Shown piece after piece: positions 1 to 7,331 of a DNA stretch of 12,134 nt (position 1 is the first letter of the stretch; each line of letters begins with the position of its first letter). The notes beneath the pieces were generated by a model. That model saw nothing but the letters and a program-made list of their open reading frames with translations. It was not told the DNA's origin and ran no database searches. The stretch is from positions 1 through 12,134 of the forward strand of contig WQTL01000483.1 of assembly GCA_009786275.1 (NCBI GenBank). Reading direction: 5' to 3'. A program made the position numbers and the translations under genes. Source of the DNA: Bacillota bacterium (GTDB lineage: Bacteria > Bacillota > Clostridia > Oscillospirales > Acutalibacteraceae).

Positions 1-2743
1 CTTCTCCAAATGGGCCGCCGTCAATCTGCTCCCGCTTGACCTGCTTCGCCTCGCCGCGCTTGAAGCGCTCGAAGAGGTCGGTCAGGCGCAGCAACTCGCG
101 CTGGTTCCCGTAGTCGGAGAAGAAATCCACCTTGATCAGCGAATCCACCTGCTTGGAATTGACGCGTGTCCCATGGTACAGGGCGTGCAGAAGGTCCACA
201 AAGCAGTCCCATTGGCCGCAGCGGGACAATTCATATACCTCATCGGCGACGACACTGCCCATGTGTTTCATGGAGCCCAGGCCCTTGGCGATGACGCGCC
301 TATCGGGATCAAACGCGTAATCGCTCCTGCTGACACCAAATTTCGGTGGGGTGACGCGGATGCCGATCTTGCGGGCATAGGCAATAATCTCCGCCTGCTT
401 TTCGAGCTTGTCGAAGACGTTCAGGGCTGTGGTCAGAAACTCCAGAGGGTGGTAGTATCGCAGATAGCCGCAGATATAGCCCGTTGCGCTGTAGGGGTCG
501 CTGTGGTTCCAGGAGAAGGCGTAGGCGCTGGCGTCCAGGATGATCTGTATGAACGGGTCAATGACATCGGCACACTTCTCAGCGGAAATATCATAGCGGG
601 TGGGCGCGTATGCAATGAACCGCTGCCGTATCTCCGGCAGCAGCGTTTCCGTGCCCTTCTTCTTGGCGATTGCCCGGCGCACGTTGTCGGACTCCGGCGG
701 GCTGTAGCCGCAGAATTCCACCAAAAAGCGCATGATGGTCTCCTGCATCACGATGCGCCCGGATTCCCGGGACAGGAATTCGTTCAGCGCCGGGAAGCCG
801 TTGTCGTAGAAATTCCCGCCGGCCACCTCCTCGCGGAAACTGGCGCAGGCGGGGCGGATGAGCCCATTGCCCAGGGACAGCAACTTGAGCATGGAGAAAT
901 CCTTCGATCGGCCGCGCAGCTTTTGCAGCGTGCTATCGGACATCAGGCGCTTCAGAAATCCTCGGGCCGACTGGCTCTCCCACTGGAAGACCAGCGTCGT
1001 ATCGTCGCGGATGGATTTCCATACGTCCTCGTCCTCCAGATCCACGTTGTCCGGCGTGAGGCGTTCGATGCCCAGCAGGTCGCATGTCTGGTTGACGACC
1101 GCGATGTTATCCAGCCCGAGGATGTCGAATTTGACGAACATGAGATCGTCTAGTTCCTTCATGTCGAGCATGGAAACGGGGAACTCGGCAGTCGAGATGG
1201 TCCCCAGGCCGATGATTTCCGCGATGGGAAGGTCGCTGAGCAGCACGCCGCTGGCATGGGTGCCCACGCTGACGATGGTGTCCATGACGATGCCGACATA
1301 GCGGGCGACCTCGGTGCCGGAAGCGAAGAAGGCGTTCGGGTCGTACTCGTAGTCTTCGATGATCCGATCCACATTGCGCAGCGGAATCTCAAGGGCTCGG
1401 CAGACGTCGCGGATGGCGCCCTTCCCCTGTATGGTATTGAAGGTGACGATCTCGGCGGACTTGATCTGCGGCAGGCCCATGTGCTCCCGCAGGAGGAAGT
1501 CCTTGACCCGGACGCGATCCGCGCTGCCATAGTCGGCGTCGATGTCGGCGTTGGTGACGCGGGTGGGCGACATGAAGCGGAAGAAGTTCAGGCCGAACTT
1601 CAGGCTGTCCATCTCGGTGATGCCAAGCAGGTAGGCGATCATGCTGCCATTGACGGAACCGCGGCCATAGCCGCGGCGCACGCCGTTGGCCCGCTCCCAG
1701 TCCACCAAGTGGGCCTGGAGCAGCATATACTCCGCTGACTTGGCCGCCTGGTAAACCGCAAGCTCTTCTTCGATAACGCTGTCAAGCACTTCCGGGCTGT
1801 GCCGCTGGTTGACATAGGGGTGAACCGCGCGGGCGGCGGTGACCTTCTCGCGCAACACTTCCACGGGGTTATCGTAGAGCTTTGGATACTTCAGCCCGCG
1901 GTCAATCTCGAAGGGCTCCACCATGTCCGCGAGGACGTTCGTGTTTTCGAGAGCTTCGCCCCAAATCACCTCTGGGAGGGATTGATCGTGGAAAGCGTTC
2001 TGGCGATCGAAAGCCTCGCAAAGCTCGTTATAGGTTCGCATTTGCAGATCCCAGGAATCCTCGTCGGAGAAGTGAATGCGCTTCGCCAGCTGCATAATTT
2101 TCCGTCCGGCGATGTGATCCTCATTTAGTGCGTGGGTATCCGTGCCGGCGATGAGCGGGATGCCTGTAGCATCGTGGATCCCAAGCAGCTTGCGATTGTA
2201 CTCCACCTGTCTGGGATCCATGTGGTGCCCGATCTCCAGGAAGCAGCGATGCTTTTCACGGGTGAAAAAGCGCAGCATCTTTTCTTGCACGGCCTCGTTG
2301 CCTTTGCAGAGTGCACCGCCTACGCAGGCCGTTGTGACAATGATGTTGCTACTGGTGGCGAACAGCTCGTCGAAGCTGATGCGGGGCACGTAATAGAAAT
2401 GGTTTTCCAGCCTGTTATGCGAGCGCGTCACGAGCCGGTTGAGCTCCAGGAAGCCCGCATGGTTCCGGGCGATAAGCACGCAGTGGAAGTTGTCCCTGAC
2501 CTTCTCTTCCAGAGTTTCCGTCAGATAGGCTTCCACCGCGTGGATGTATTTCATGCCCGCCGCCTCAATTGCGCACTTCTTCCGCCACCAGCCGTAGACA
2601 TTGCCATGTTCGGAGAAGCCCAGCGCCGTCATGCCCAATTCCGCCGCGCGTGCCACGTAGTCCGAGAACTTCGTAACGGAGTCTATATTTGTGGTGCAGT
2701 TGGAAAAGTCGCTGTGCAGGTGATAGAGGGTATAGTTACGCAA
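1..2743 (-). CDS. dnaE: DNA polymerase III alpha subunit, DnaE type (C-terminus beyond window)
   Basis: Replicative DNA polymerase catalytic subunit; 914 codons are visible and the 3' end lies off the left edge. Seen: an N-terminal PHP domain with HLHSD at residues 8-12, SEHGN, VEAY, HFHC and a GTDTH motif, so the metal-binding PHP residues look intact and PHP-dependent proofreading is possible. The polymerase core has YGRGSVNGS near residue 357, the DIDADY catalytic aspartates near 399, THASGVLLS, and the third aspartate in FVKFDILG near 538. The later EFCGYSPPESDNVRRAIAKKK and YYHPLEF stretches match the DnaE fingers. The visible end falls in the helix-hairpin-helix region. Family members are about 1,100 aa, so roughly 200 residues are missing. 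The start is TTG, with AGGTGG five bases upstream; the gene overlaps the antirepressor stop by 8 bp. It is the last visible gene of the leftward operon and would supply the element's own polymerase. Confidence 0.95.
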   Translation of the reverse strand, partial: MRNYTLYHLHSDFSNCTTNIDSVTKFSDYVARAAELGMTALGFSEHGNVYGWWRKKCAIEAAGMKYIHAVEAYLTETLEEKVRDNFHCVLIARNHAGFLELNRLVTRSHNRLENHFYYVPRISFDELFATSSNIIVTTACVGGALCKGNEAVQEKMLRFFTREKHRCFLEIGHHMDPRQVEYNRKLLGIHDATGIPLIAGTDTHALNEDHIAGRKIMQLAKRIHFSDEDSWDLQMRTYNELCEAFDRQNAFHDQSLPEVIWGEALENTNVLADMVEPFEIDRGLKYPKLYDNPVEVLREKVTAARAVHPYVNQRHSPEVLDSVIEEELAVYQAAKSAEYMLLQAHLVDWERANGVRRGYGRGSVNGSMIAYLLGITEMDSLKFGLNFFRFMSPTRVTNADIDADYGSADRVRVKDFLLREHMGLPQIKSAEIVTFNTIQGKGAIRDVCRALEIPLRNVDRIIEDYEYDPNAFFASGTEVARYVGIVMDTIVSVGTHASGVLLSDLPIAEIIGLGTISTAEFPVSMLDMKELDDLMFVKFDILGLDNIAVVNQTCDLLGIERLTPDNVDLEDEDVWKSIRDDTTLVFQWESQSARGFLKRLMSDSTLQKLRGRSKDFSMLKLLSLGNGLIRPACASFREEVAGGNFYDNGFPALNEFLSRESGRIVMQETIMRFLVEFCGYSPPESDNVRRAIAKKKGTETLLPEIRQRFIAYAPTRYDISAEKCADVIDPFIQIILDASAYAFSWNHSDPYSATGYICGYLRYYHPLEFLTTALNVFDKLEKQAEIIAYARKIGIRVTPPKFGVSRSDYAFDPDRRVIAKGLGSMKHMGSVVADEVYELSRCGQWDCFVDLLHALYHGTRVNSKQVDSLIKVDFFSDYGNQRELLRLTDLFERFKRGEAKQVKREQIDGGPFGE

Positions 2744-3515
2744 CGCTCCCACCTGAGTCTACCTGCTTGCGCATGAAATGCTGGAGCAGGACCTGCTGGC
2801 CACGGCCCGTGACGCGGGTCACGTTCGTGGCCGACTGGAAGCCGCCCGGGGTATCCTTGACGTGCTTGCAGTGGTAGAACACGCCGCGCTCCATGGCGTA
2901 CTGTGTGGGGGTGTTGTAGTCTACGCAATCCTGCCGGATGAGGAAGCCGTCCCGCCGCAACGCCTCGCACATGCGGGTGCGGCCGTAGGGCAGCCCGTTT
3001 TGCCGCAGGATCTTCGCCATCTCGCCGAAGGAGACGCACGCATTGGACGCCGTCACGGCGTCGGCGAACTCCGCTTTCGGCAGGAGCGCGTCGATGATCC
3101 GATCCTTGTCCTCAAGGGTCTTCTGCATGATCAGTAGCGCGCGGGCCATGATTATCTCGTCGGGTTCATCCTCCGCGATGGGGATGTAGCCGCCCGTGCG
3201 GCGGATTTGCTTCAGGATCGCCTTGACCTGCCGCTTGAATTCCTTGGCGATGGGCTTGCGGGACTGCATGAGGACCTCGTAGAGACCGTCCTCGGTCAGG
3301 AACCACATCTCGCGCCGCTGACCTGATGTGTTTTCAAAACACTTCAGCTTCTCGGCTTGGTCTACCTGCTCCAGCAGTTGCCCAGTTTGCTTGATGCCGA
3401 TCCACGCCGCCACATCCTTCGCCAGAAACAGCGGGTTTTCCGCATCCCCAAAAATGCGGAAGGGTTTACCCAGCACCTCGCGCTCGTCGATGATGCTGAT
3501 TTGCAGGTTGCTCAT
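2736..3515 (-). CDS. Phage antirepressor (BRO-N plus KilAC-type C-terminal domain)
   Basis: A 259-aa protein. Residues 1-110 form a BRO-N domain: GKPFRIFGDAENPLFLAKDVAAWIG-type N-terminus, a TGQLLEQVD helix, WFLTEDGLYEVLMQSRKP, and AKEFKRQVKAILKQIRRTGGY. The C-terminal half (about 150-259) resembles the KilAC/ANT domain, with SFGEMAKILRQNG, GRTRMCEALRRDGFL and a TRVTGRGQQVLLQHF end. Such proteins are known from temperate phages, where they bind DNA or repressors and relieve lysogenic repression; that role is inferred here. The ATG at 3515 overlaps the TGA of the upstream 88-aa gene (ATGA), so translational coupling is likely. An open frame continues upstream of this ATG, but the BRO-N homology begins only at MSNLQISIID. 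The polymerase gene begins inside its last codons. Confidence 0.9.
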   Translation of the reverse strand: MSNLQISIIDEREVLGKPFRIFGDAENPLFLAKDVAAWIGIKQTGQLLEQVDQAEKLKCFENTSGQRREMWFLTEDGLYEVLMQSRKPIAKEFKRQVKAILKQIRRTGGYIPIAEDEPDEIIMARALLIMQKTLEDKDRIIDALLPKAEFADAVTASNACVSFGEMAKILRQNGLPYGRTRMCEALRRDGFLIRQDCVDYNTPTQYAMERGVFYHCKHVKDTPGGFQSATNVTRVTGRGQQVLLQHFMRKQVDSGGSVA

Positions 3516-3778
3516 ATATGTACCAGTTTGCCTTTCATTGTTGTTTGTTGTTCCAGGCCATCGCCGGAATCGTCGTAATAGTGCCTCAGATTCGCCGCGA
3601 TTTCCAGCAGGTCGCTGCGCTGCAGCTCGTGCGATTCCACCAGGCTCTCCTGCCGGGCTGCCTCGCGGCTGTTGCCGGCGCACAGAGCAGCTTTGCTGCG
3701 TTCCTTACAGGATTCGATCATCCCCGCAAGGTTATCCGCCTCCGCCGCGTATTGCCGGCCAAGTGCTTCCAGAGTCAT
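3512..3778 (-). CDS. Small helical protein of unknown function (88 aa)
   Basis: I do not recognise a named family. The product is short, charged and Ala/Glu/Leu-rich, and looks all-helical (residues about 5-70 without proline). Its end, RHYYDDSGDG..., looks like the tails of small conserved proteins in Firmicutes mobile elements, but I cannot verify that relation. The ATG has GAGAGGA and AAAGG upstream, with the GAGAGGA overlapping the stop of the transglycosylase gene 15 bp away. The TGA overlaps the antirepressor ATG. The tight packing and a good ribosome binding site argue for a real gene co-translated with the antirepressor, perhaps an accessory factor for it. Confidence 0.72.
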   Translation of the reverse strand: MTLEALGRQYAAEADNLAGMIESCKERSKAALCAGNSREAARQESLVESHELQRSDLLEIAANLRHYYDDSGDGLEQQTTMKGKLVHI

Positions 3779-3793
3779 GTCGCCTTTTTCCTC

Positions 3794-4396
3794 TCACGTC
3801 ATTATGTTTACTTCCATGCTCCACCCGTAGGCTTCCGCTTGGGCGAGGACATTTGTGCTGTATTCGCTGGTGGCCTGTCCACGGTCCCATTTCCGTTTTG
3901 CGCCGCTTTCGCCATGGTTATATGCCATAAGCGCCTTGTGGGGACCGTATCTCGCCCACAGCGGGCCCAGGATGCGCAGGCCCGCGCGTACACACTGGAT
4001 AGGGTCATAGAAGTCGATGGGCCCCAGTTCCTCCTGCAGCCAGCCAAAGTTGCAGCGGTTGATCTGGGCGATGCCGTGGTCGTCTGTATCGCTCACGGCA
4101 TCAGGGTCAAAGTCGCTTTCGTGGCCAAGGATGCTCATCTCGACCTCGAAGGGCACGCACGCCTCCCGGCACAGAAGGTAAATCTGGCGCTGTGTGTCGG
4201 CGGTAAGCGGAACGTCCAGGGGCAAAAATCCAGGCGCCTCCTCGTTGTTGGCATAGAGGGAGTCATCCTGATCTATCCCTGCTTTTTGCACGACCGGCAA
4301 ACTGCCGGCTGAAAAAGCGAAAAGCATGAGAAGCGTGGCAAGGAGCACAATCGCCGCTGCCATATGGATACGCCTATTGAAGCTGCTGTGAATCAA
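3794..4396 (-). CDS. Membrane-anchored lytic transglycosylase (SLT fold)
   Basis: A peptidoglycan-cleaving enzyme of the soluble lytic transglycosylase superfamily, 200 aa from the chosen start. Residues 12-31 form one hydrophobic segment after a short positive tail (NRRIH), giving an N-in signal anchor or signal peptide. Residues 67-180 form the SLT domain: catalytic Glu93 in GHESDFDP, GIAQIN at 108-113, and AYNHG at 158-162. All three family signatures are present, so it should be active on the outside of the membrane. The start is TTG at 4396, with AAGGAGG five bases upstream; the ATG at 4441 lacks a site and would deepen the overlap with the upstream gene to 68 bp. Its place between primase and antirepressor genes is odd, because phage transglycosylases usually sit with tail or lysis genes and VirB1-like ones with conjugation genes. 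Confidence 0.88.
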   Translation of the reverse strand: MIHSSFNRRIHMAAAIVLLATLLMLFAFSAGSLPVVQKAGIDQDDSLYANNEEAPGFLPLDVPLTADTQRQIYLLCREACVPFEVEMSILGHESDFDPDAVSDTDDHGIAQINRCNFGWLQEELGPIDFYDPIQCVRAGLRILGPLWARYGPHKALMAYNHGESGAKRKWDRGQATSEYSTNVLAQAEAYGWSMEVNIMT

Positions 4397-4814
4397 AAAC
4401 CCCTCCTTTTGACCGTTGCAATTTTTCTCGGTAAGCGTCATTGCCGGTTTGAATACGCTGTTTTTCTTCTTCAGGGAGCGCTGACCACTTCAAATCCCTG
4501 ATCTCGCGTTGCAGGCGGTGTATGATGCCTTGCAGCTCGTCCAGGGCAGCCTCCGCCGCTGACATGGCGGCGCTGCCCGGCTCCGCGTGATCGAAACGCT
4601 CTCGGATGGCGTCGTATTCCTCAAAGGTGATATACCCGTTTCCGTATGCTTCGTGGGCCTCCTCTTCGTTCTCATACGCGCTGAGCTCTTTGGCCCGCGC
4701 CAAGCGCTTTTCTATTTCCTTGCCGGCTTTGCGCTTGAGAACCTTCAGCGGGGCTTGCAGGCGGGCCAGCAATTCCTCCCGCCATTCAATTTCCAGTTTT
4801 GTTTCGCGGTCCAT
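4374..4814 (-). CDS. Coiled-coil protein of unknown function (146 aa)
   Basis: No family recognised. The protein is very rich in Glu, Lys, Arg and Ala and has long heptad-like helical stretches at about residues 1-50 and 80-115, joined by a segment with GNGYITFEEYDAIRERFDHAEPG. It is soluble, with no membrane segment or signal peptide. Two starts are possible. The ATG at 4838 overlaps the primase TGA as ATGA but has no clear ribosome binding site. The ATG at 4814 has AAAGGAG nine bases upstream and is preferred. Its last 23 bp overlap the transglycosylase start. Given its position after primase it may be a structural or accessory factor of the replication operon, but nothing in the sequence shows this. 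Confidence 0.75.
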   Translation of the reverse strand: MDRETKLEIEWREELLARLQAPLKVLKRKAGKEIEKRLARAKELSAYENEEEAHEAYGNGYITFEEYDAIRERFDHAEPGSAAMSAAEAALDELQGIIHRLQREIRDLKWSALPEEEKQRIQTGNDAYREKLQRSKGGVFDSQQLQ

Positions 4815-4834
4815 CAGGCAGCGCTCCTTTCTCG

Positions 4835-5893
4835 TCATATCCGAATTTGTGTCCGCGCGCTGAAAAGCGTATGGAATATTTCAGCCCCAGAGTCTACGGG
4901 AGCCATTTTGGGCTGAAGCAATCCTTTAGTATCGGTGACAGCTTCTACCTTTGTATATTTGCTCAGCCTGCAAATTCGTTTATCCTCGCGCGGGTCAATC
5001 TCCCTGTCCAACGCGAAAACAACAGGAATCTGCAGGCGGATCAACTCGCGCATTTGCCATTCGCTGAGGTGTGAGGTCAATAAAGCTCCAGTATTGCGGA
5101 TCCCCCAGGTATCCGCCAGCATGACGGATTTGCTGCCCTCGAAGAGAATCACCTGATTGGCGCTACGGATTTGTTGCTCATTTTCGGCGAAGCCGAAGAT
5201 GGTGGGCATGGCGCCGATGGAACGCATGTAGACGTATTTCGGGATTCGTTTCGCCTTGTAATCCTCGTCCAGAGTACGCCCGCAGACGTTGATGATGCTT
5301 CCGTCCGTGCCGCGCACGGGGAACACCAGGCGGTTGGAGACGCTGTCGTAACGGACTTGAAAGCGTTTCATGGAATCCATGCCGATGCCCTCGGCAAGCC
5401 ATACAGACAGCTTGCCGGGCGCTTTTTCGTACATGGCGTCCATGTAGTCCGATGGCAGGACGGACTGAGGAACCTCTCCCCTGGCAGGTTGCCTTGGACG
5501 GTAACGCTTCGCGATCTTTGCCGCGTCCAGGCGCACGGCCCCGTGGAAGTCCTCGGGGATATTCGCGTAGGCCTTCAGCCGCCGCGCCGCTTCCGCTGTT
5601 TCGATACCGTGATACTCCTTGGCGAACTGCAGCGCGTCGCCGCCCATGCCGGTGGCGAAATCATAGTAGAGCTGTTTCCCGGGGTCAATGTTGAAGGAAG
5701 GTGTTCGTTCCTCCTTGAAGGGCGAAAGGCCCCAGTAACAGCCGTCGCGGCGCTGTTCCAATGAACAGTATTGCCCGATATATGCTACGAGATCGACGGC
5801 TGCAACCAGGTCTCTGAGTTCAACCACCTGCGGTGGGGCTCGTCGCCTTCGGCGCTGCAGCCGAAAACAATACAGTGAAATTACACATGACAT
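4835..5893 (-). CDS. DNA primase, DnaG-like (CHC2-type N-terminus, TOPRIM domain)
   Basis: A 352-aa phage-style primase that would make RNA primers for the element's own replication. Residues 33-110 align with the CHC2 zinc-ribbon domain (VDLVAYIGQY, YWGLSPFKEERTPSF, GMGGDALQFAKEY). The usual Cys-x2-His and Cys-x2-Cys ligands read Ser57, Lys60, Asp78 and Thr81, so no zinc site remains. A catalytic-core segment follows (YDSVSNRLVFPVRGTDG, VCGRTLDEDYK, PKYVY). The TOPRIM domain has Glu252 in FEGSKSV and ALDREID (Asp296, Glu298, Asp300) in place of the DGD motif. The C-terminal helicase-binding region of cellular DnaG (about 600 aa in total) is absent. The start is the ATG at 5893 with AGGAGG four bases upstream; the open frame extends beyond it without homology. 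An unusual Arg-rich run lies at residues 13-18. Confidence 0.9.
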   Translation of the reverse strand: MSCVISLYCFRLQRRRRRAPPQVVELRDLVAAVDLVAYIGQYCSLEQRRDGCYWGLSPFKEERTPSFNIDPGKQLYYDFATGMGGDALQFAKEYHGIETAEAARRLKAYANIPEDFHGAVRLDAAKIAKRYRPRQPARGEVPQSVLPSDYMDAMYEKAPGKLSVWLAEGIGMDSMKRFQVRYDSVSNRLVFPVRGTDGSIINVCGRTLDEDYKAKRIPKYVYMRSIGAMPTIFGFAENEQQIRSANQVILFEGSKSVMLADTWGIRNTGALLTSHLSEWQMRELIRLQIPVVFALDREIDPREDKRICRLSKYTKVEAVTDTKGLLQPKMAPVDSGAEIFHTLFSARTQIRI

Positions 5894-6011
5894 CTTACCT
5901 CCTCGTTTTTGTGTTACGCCCGTAGCATTATATACCACAGTGCGTCGGTGCCGGATCGGACGGTGAATACCGACTTTTCGGGCGCCCTTAAAAGATCGAG
6001 CGATCAGAAAT
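5894..6011 (-). promoter_or_regulatory. Helicase-primase gap with -10 box and inverted repeat
   Basis: This is the largest gap inside the replication block. On the minus strand a perfect TATAAT lies at 5932-5927, 34 bases before the primase start. No good -35 hexamer is present at 16-18 bp spacing. Just upstream is an inverted repeat GTCGGT (5944-5949) / ACCGAC (5969-5974), arms separated by 19 bp, which flanks the -35 position and could bind a regulator. An internal, activator-dependent promoter for primase and downstream genes is possible, but this is inferred from motifs alone. Confidence 0.4.
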
Positions 6012-7331
6012 TCAATACGGCGCTTGGACTGCATGCTGCCTGGCTTCCTCATAGAGAATCAGGTTGCCGTGAAAGTGCAGGTCGATGTATTCGTCGTCGA
6101 GCATCTGCCCGCCGTTGCGGTTGAGGACCACACGCAGCTTCTTATTGCCGCAACCGGTGCCGTCCGCTTCGATTTCCTCCGGCGATTTGTCCAGGATCAG
6201 CGCGATGGTGGATGCGTTGCGGTTGATCTTGTCGCTCTCGGCGACACGGCCGGTGGTGGTGGCCTGGGCGGCTCCGATGCCGGCGATGTCCATGTCGCCG
6301 CAGATGCCGTTCTTGACAAGGTCCACAAACCTGCCAAGCTCCTGGTAGGTGCCGAAGGCGTCGCCCTCGCCGCTGCCCTTGAAGTAGTCCACGATGAGCA
6401 CGTCGAGGCCCTGGGTGTGGCTGACACGCTTGGTGATCGTGTAAACGCTGTGCTCGTCGAATAACGGGATATATTTATGCGTAAACGTGTTCTGCTCCTT
6501 GAGCCACTGTACCGCCAGCACAATCCGCTGGCGTTCCTCCGGCGAATAACGGCCGGAGCGGATGCGGGAGAACTCGATACCCGTGAGATGCGCGATCATG
6601 CGCGGCGTAAACATCTTGTCACTGAGTTCACTGTCCAGGTAGAGGACCCGCATCCCGCGCCGCATGAGATCCACGGCACAATTGAGCAGCATGATGCTCT
6701 TGCCCTTCTTTGCACTGGCGGCGAACAGGAAAAGCTCGCCGCGGTCGATGGTGGCGTAGCTGTTCAGCGCGGGAAATTTGAAAGGGATGCCGGTGGATCC
6801 GCCCTGCCGCTGCTCGATCTCCTCCCAAATAGCCTCCACGACATCTCTGAACTGTGGCACATCATTGGTCGATGCAAACTCCAGCATTGCGCTGTCAAGT
6901 GAATAAATCTCCTGACGGATGTCCGCCGACAGGTTGCCGCACAGGCCCGCGCAGCGCTCCAGTTTTCTTTTCACTGTGCGGCGGAAAGCGGCCTCCACGA
7001 TGTTTTCGGCGACCGGCATGTAATCCTCAGCCGAGTGCCTTGCGATCAGGTGGGATACCTCGACCAGATCCTGAATCGCTTCCAGCGGCACAGCTTCCAT
7101 ATGTTTCTTTGCCGCCTCGTTTGAGGACAGGATATTTGAAATATTATAGACGTCGATCTTCTCGATGCCGCGTTTGGCAAGCTCGCACAGCGCCCAGTAG
7201 ATGTACGCGTTCTGCCTGTCGGTGAAATGGTTCGGACGCAGGGTCTCACAGTGGAAGTAATATGCCGGGTGGTGGATCAGCGTGGCGATCACGCCGGCTT
7301 CGCTCTCGGGCGAGGATATTTCAGGTTGAAT
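6012..7331 (-). CDS. dnaB: Replicative DNA helicase, DnaB family
   Basis: Hexameric 5'-3' fork helicase. The N-terminal DnaB domain is recognisable (SPESEAGVIATLIHHPAYYF, then LRPNHFTDRQNAYIYWALCELAKRG). The RecA-like C-terminal domain has RGELFLFAASAKKGKS (Walker A at about 205-212, first Gly replaced by Ala), YLDSEL, LDVLIVDYFKG (Walker B), AAQATTTGR and VLNRNGG, all in family order. Length of about 439 aa is normal. Start: the only canonical in-frame start before the core is GTG at 7292, which has no good ribosome binding site and cuts into the conserved N-terminal helix. An in-frame TGA lies upstream at about 7370, and no ATG, GTG, TTG or CTG occurs between it and 7292. A GGAGG at 7345-7341 sits six bases before ATC (7334) and nine before ATT (7331), so a rare AUU or AUC start is favoured. 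The gene then overlaps the methylase stop by 11 bp. Confidence 0.92.
   Translation of the reverse strand: MQPEISSPESEAGVIATLIHHPAYYFHCETLRPNHFTDRQNAYIYWALCELAKRGIEKIDVYNISNILSSNEAAKKHMEAVPLEAIQDLVEVSHLIARHSAEDYMPVAENIVEAAFRRTVKRKLERCAGLCGNLSADIRQEIYSLDSAMLEFASTNDVPQFRDVVEAIWEEIEQRQGGSTGIPFKFPALNSYATIDRGELFLFAASAKKGKSIMLLNCAVDLMRRGMRVLYLDSELSDKMFTPRMIAHLTGIEFSRIRSGRYSPEERQRIVLAVQWLKEQNTFTHKYIPLFDEHSVYTITKRVSHTQGLDVLIVDYFKGSGEGDAFGTYQELGRFVDLVKNGICGDMDIAGIGAAQATTTGRVAESDKINRNASTIALILDKSPEEIEADGTGCGNKKLRVVLNRNGGQMLDDEYIDLHFHGNLILYEEARQHAVQAPY

Noticed and set aside
173..2776. Long plus-strand open frames (173-1153, 1256-1738, 1799-2128, 2132-2776) opposite dnaE
   Set aside because: They are codon-aligned antisense shadows of the polymerase, a result of its GC-rich codons. 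They encode no recognisable motifs, while the minus strand carries an uninterrupted DnaE.
3516..3683. N-terminal extension of the antirepressor to the ATG at 3683
   Set aside because: The extension is Arg/Gly/Pro-rich, overlaps the 88-aa gene in another frame and has no domain; BRO-N homology starts at 3515.
3518..4312. Plus-strand 264-codon frame opposite the 88-aa and transglycosylase genes
   Set aside because: The minus strand has a complete SLT domain with signature motifs and a strong ribosome binding site; the plus frame spans two genes and has no homology.
5990..6010. GATCGAGCGATC palindrome next to AAAAG, considered as a terminator after the helicase
   Set aside because: The stem is only five base pairs with a two-base loop, and the T-run on the minus strand is short; too weak to call.
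5894..6052. N-terminal extension of the primase to 6052
   Set aside because: It overlaps the helicase end, lacks homology, and bypasses the AGGAGG directly before the ATG at 5893.
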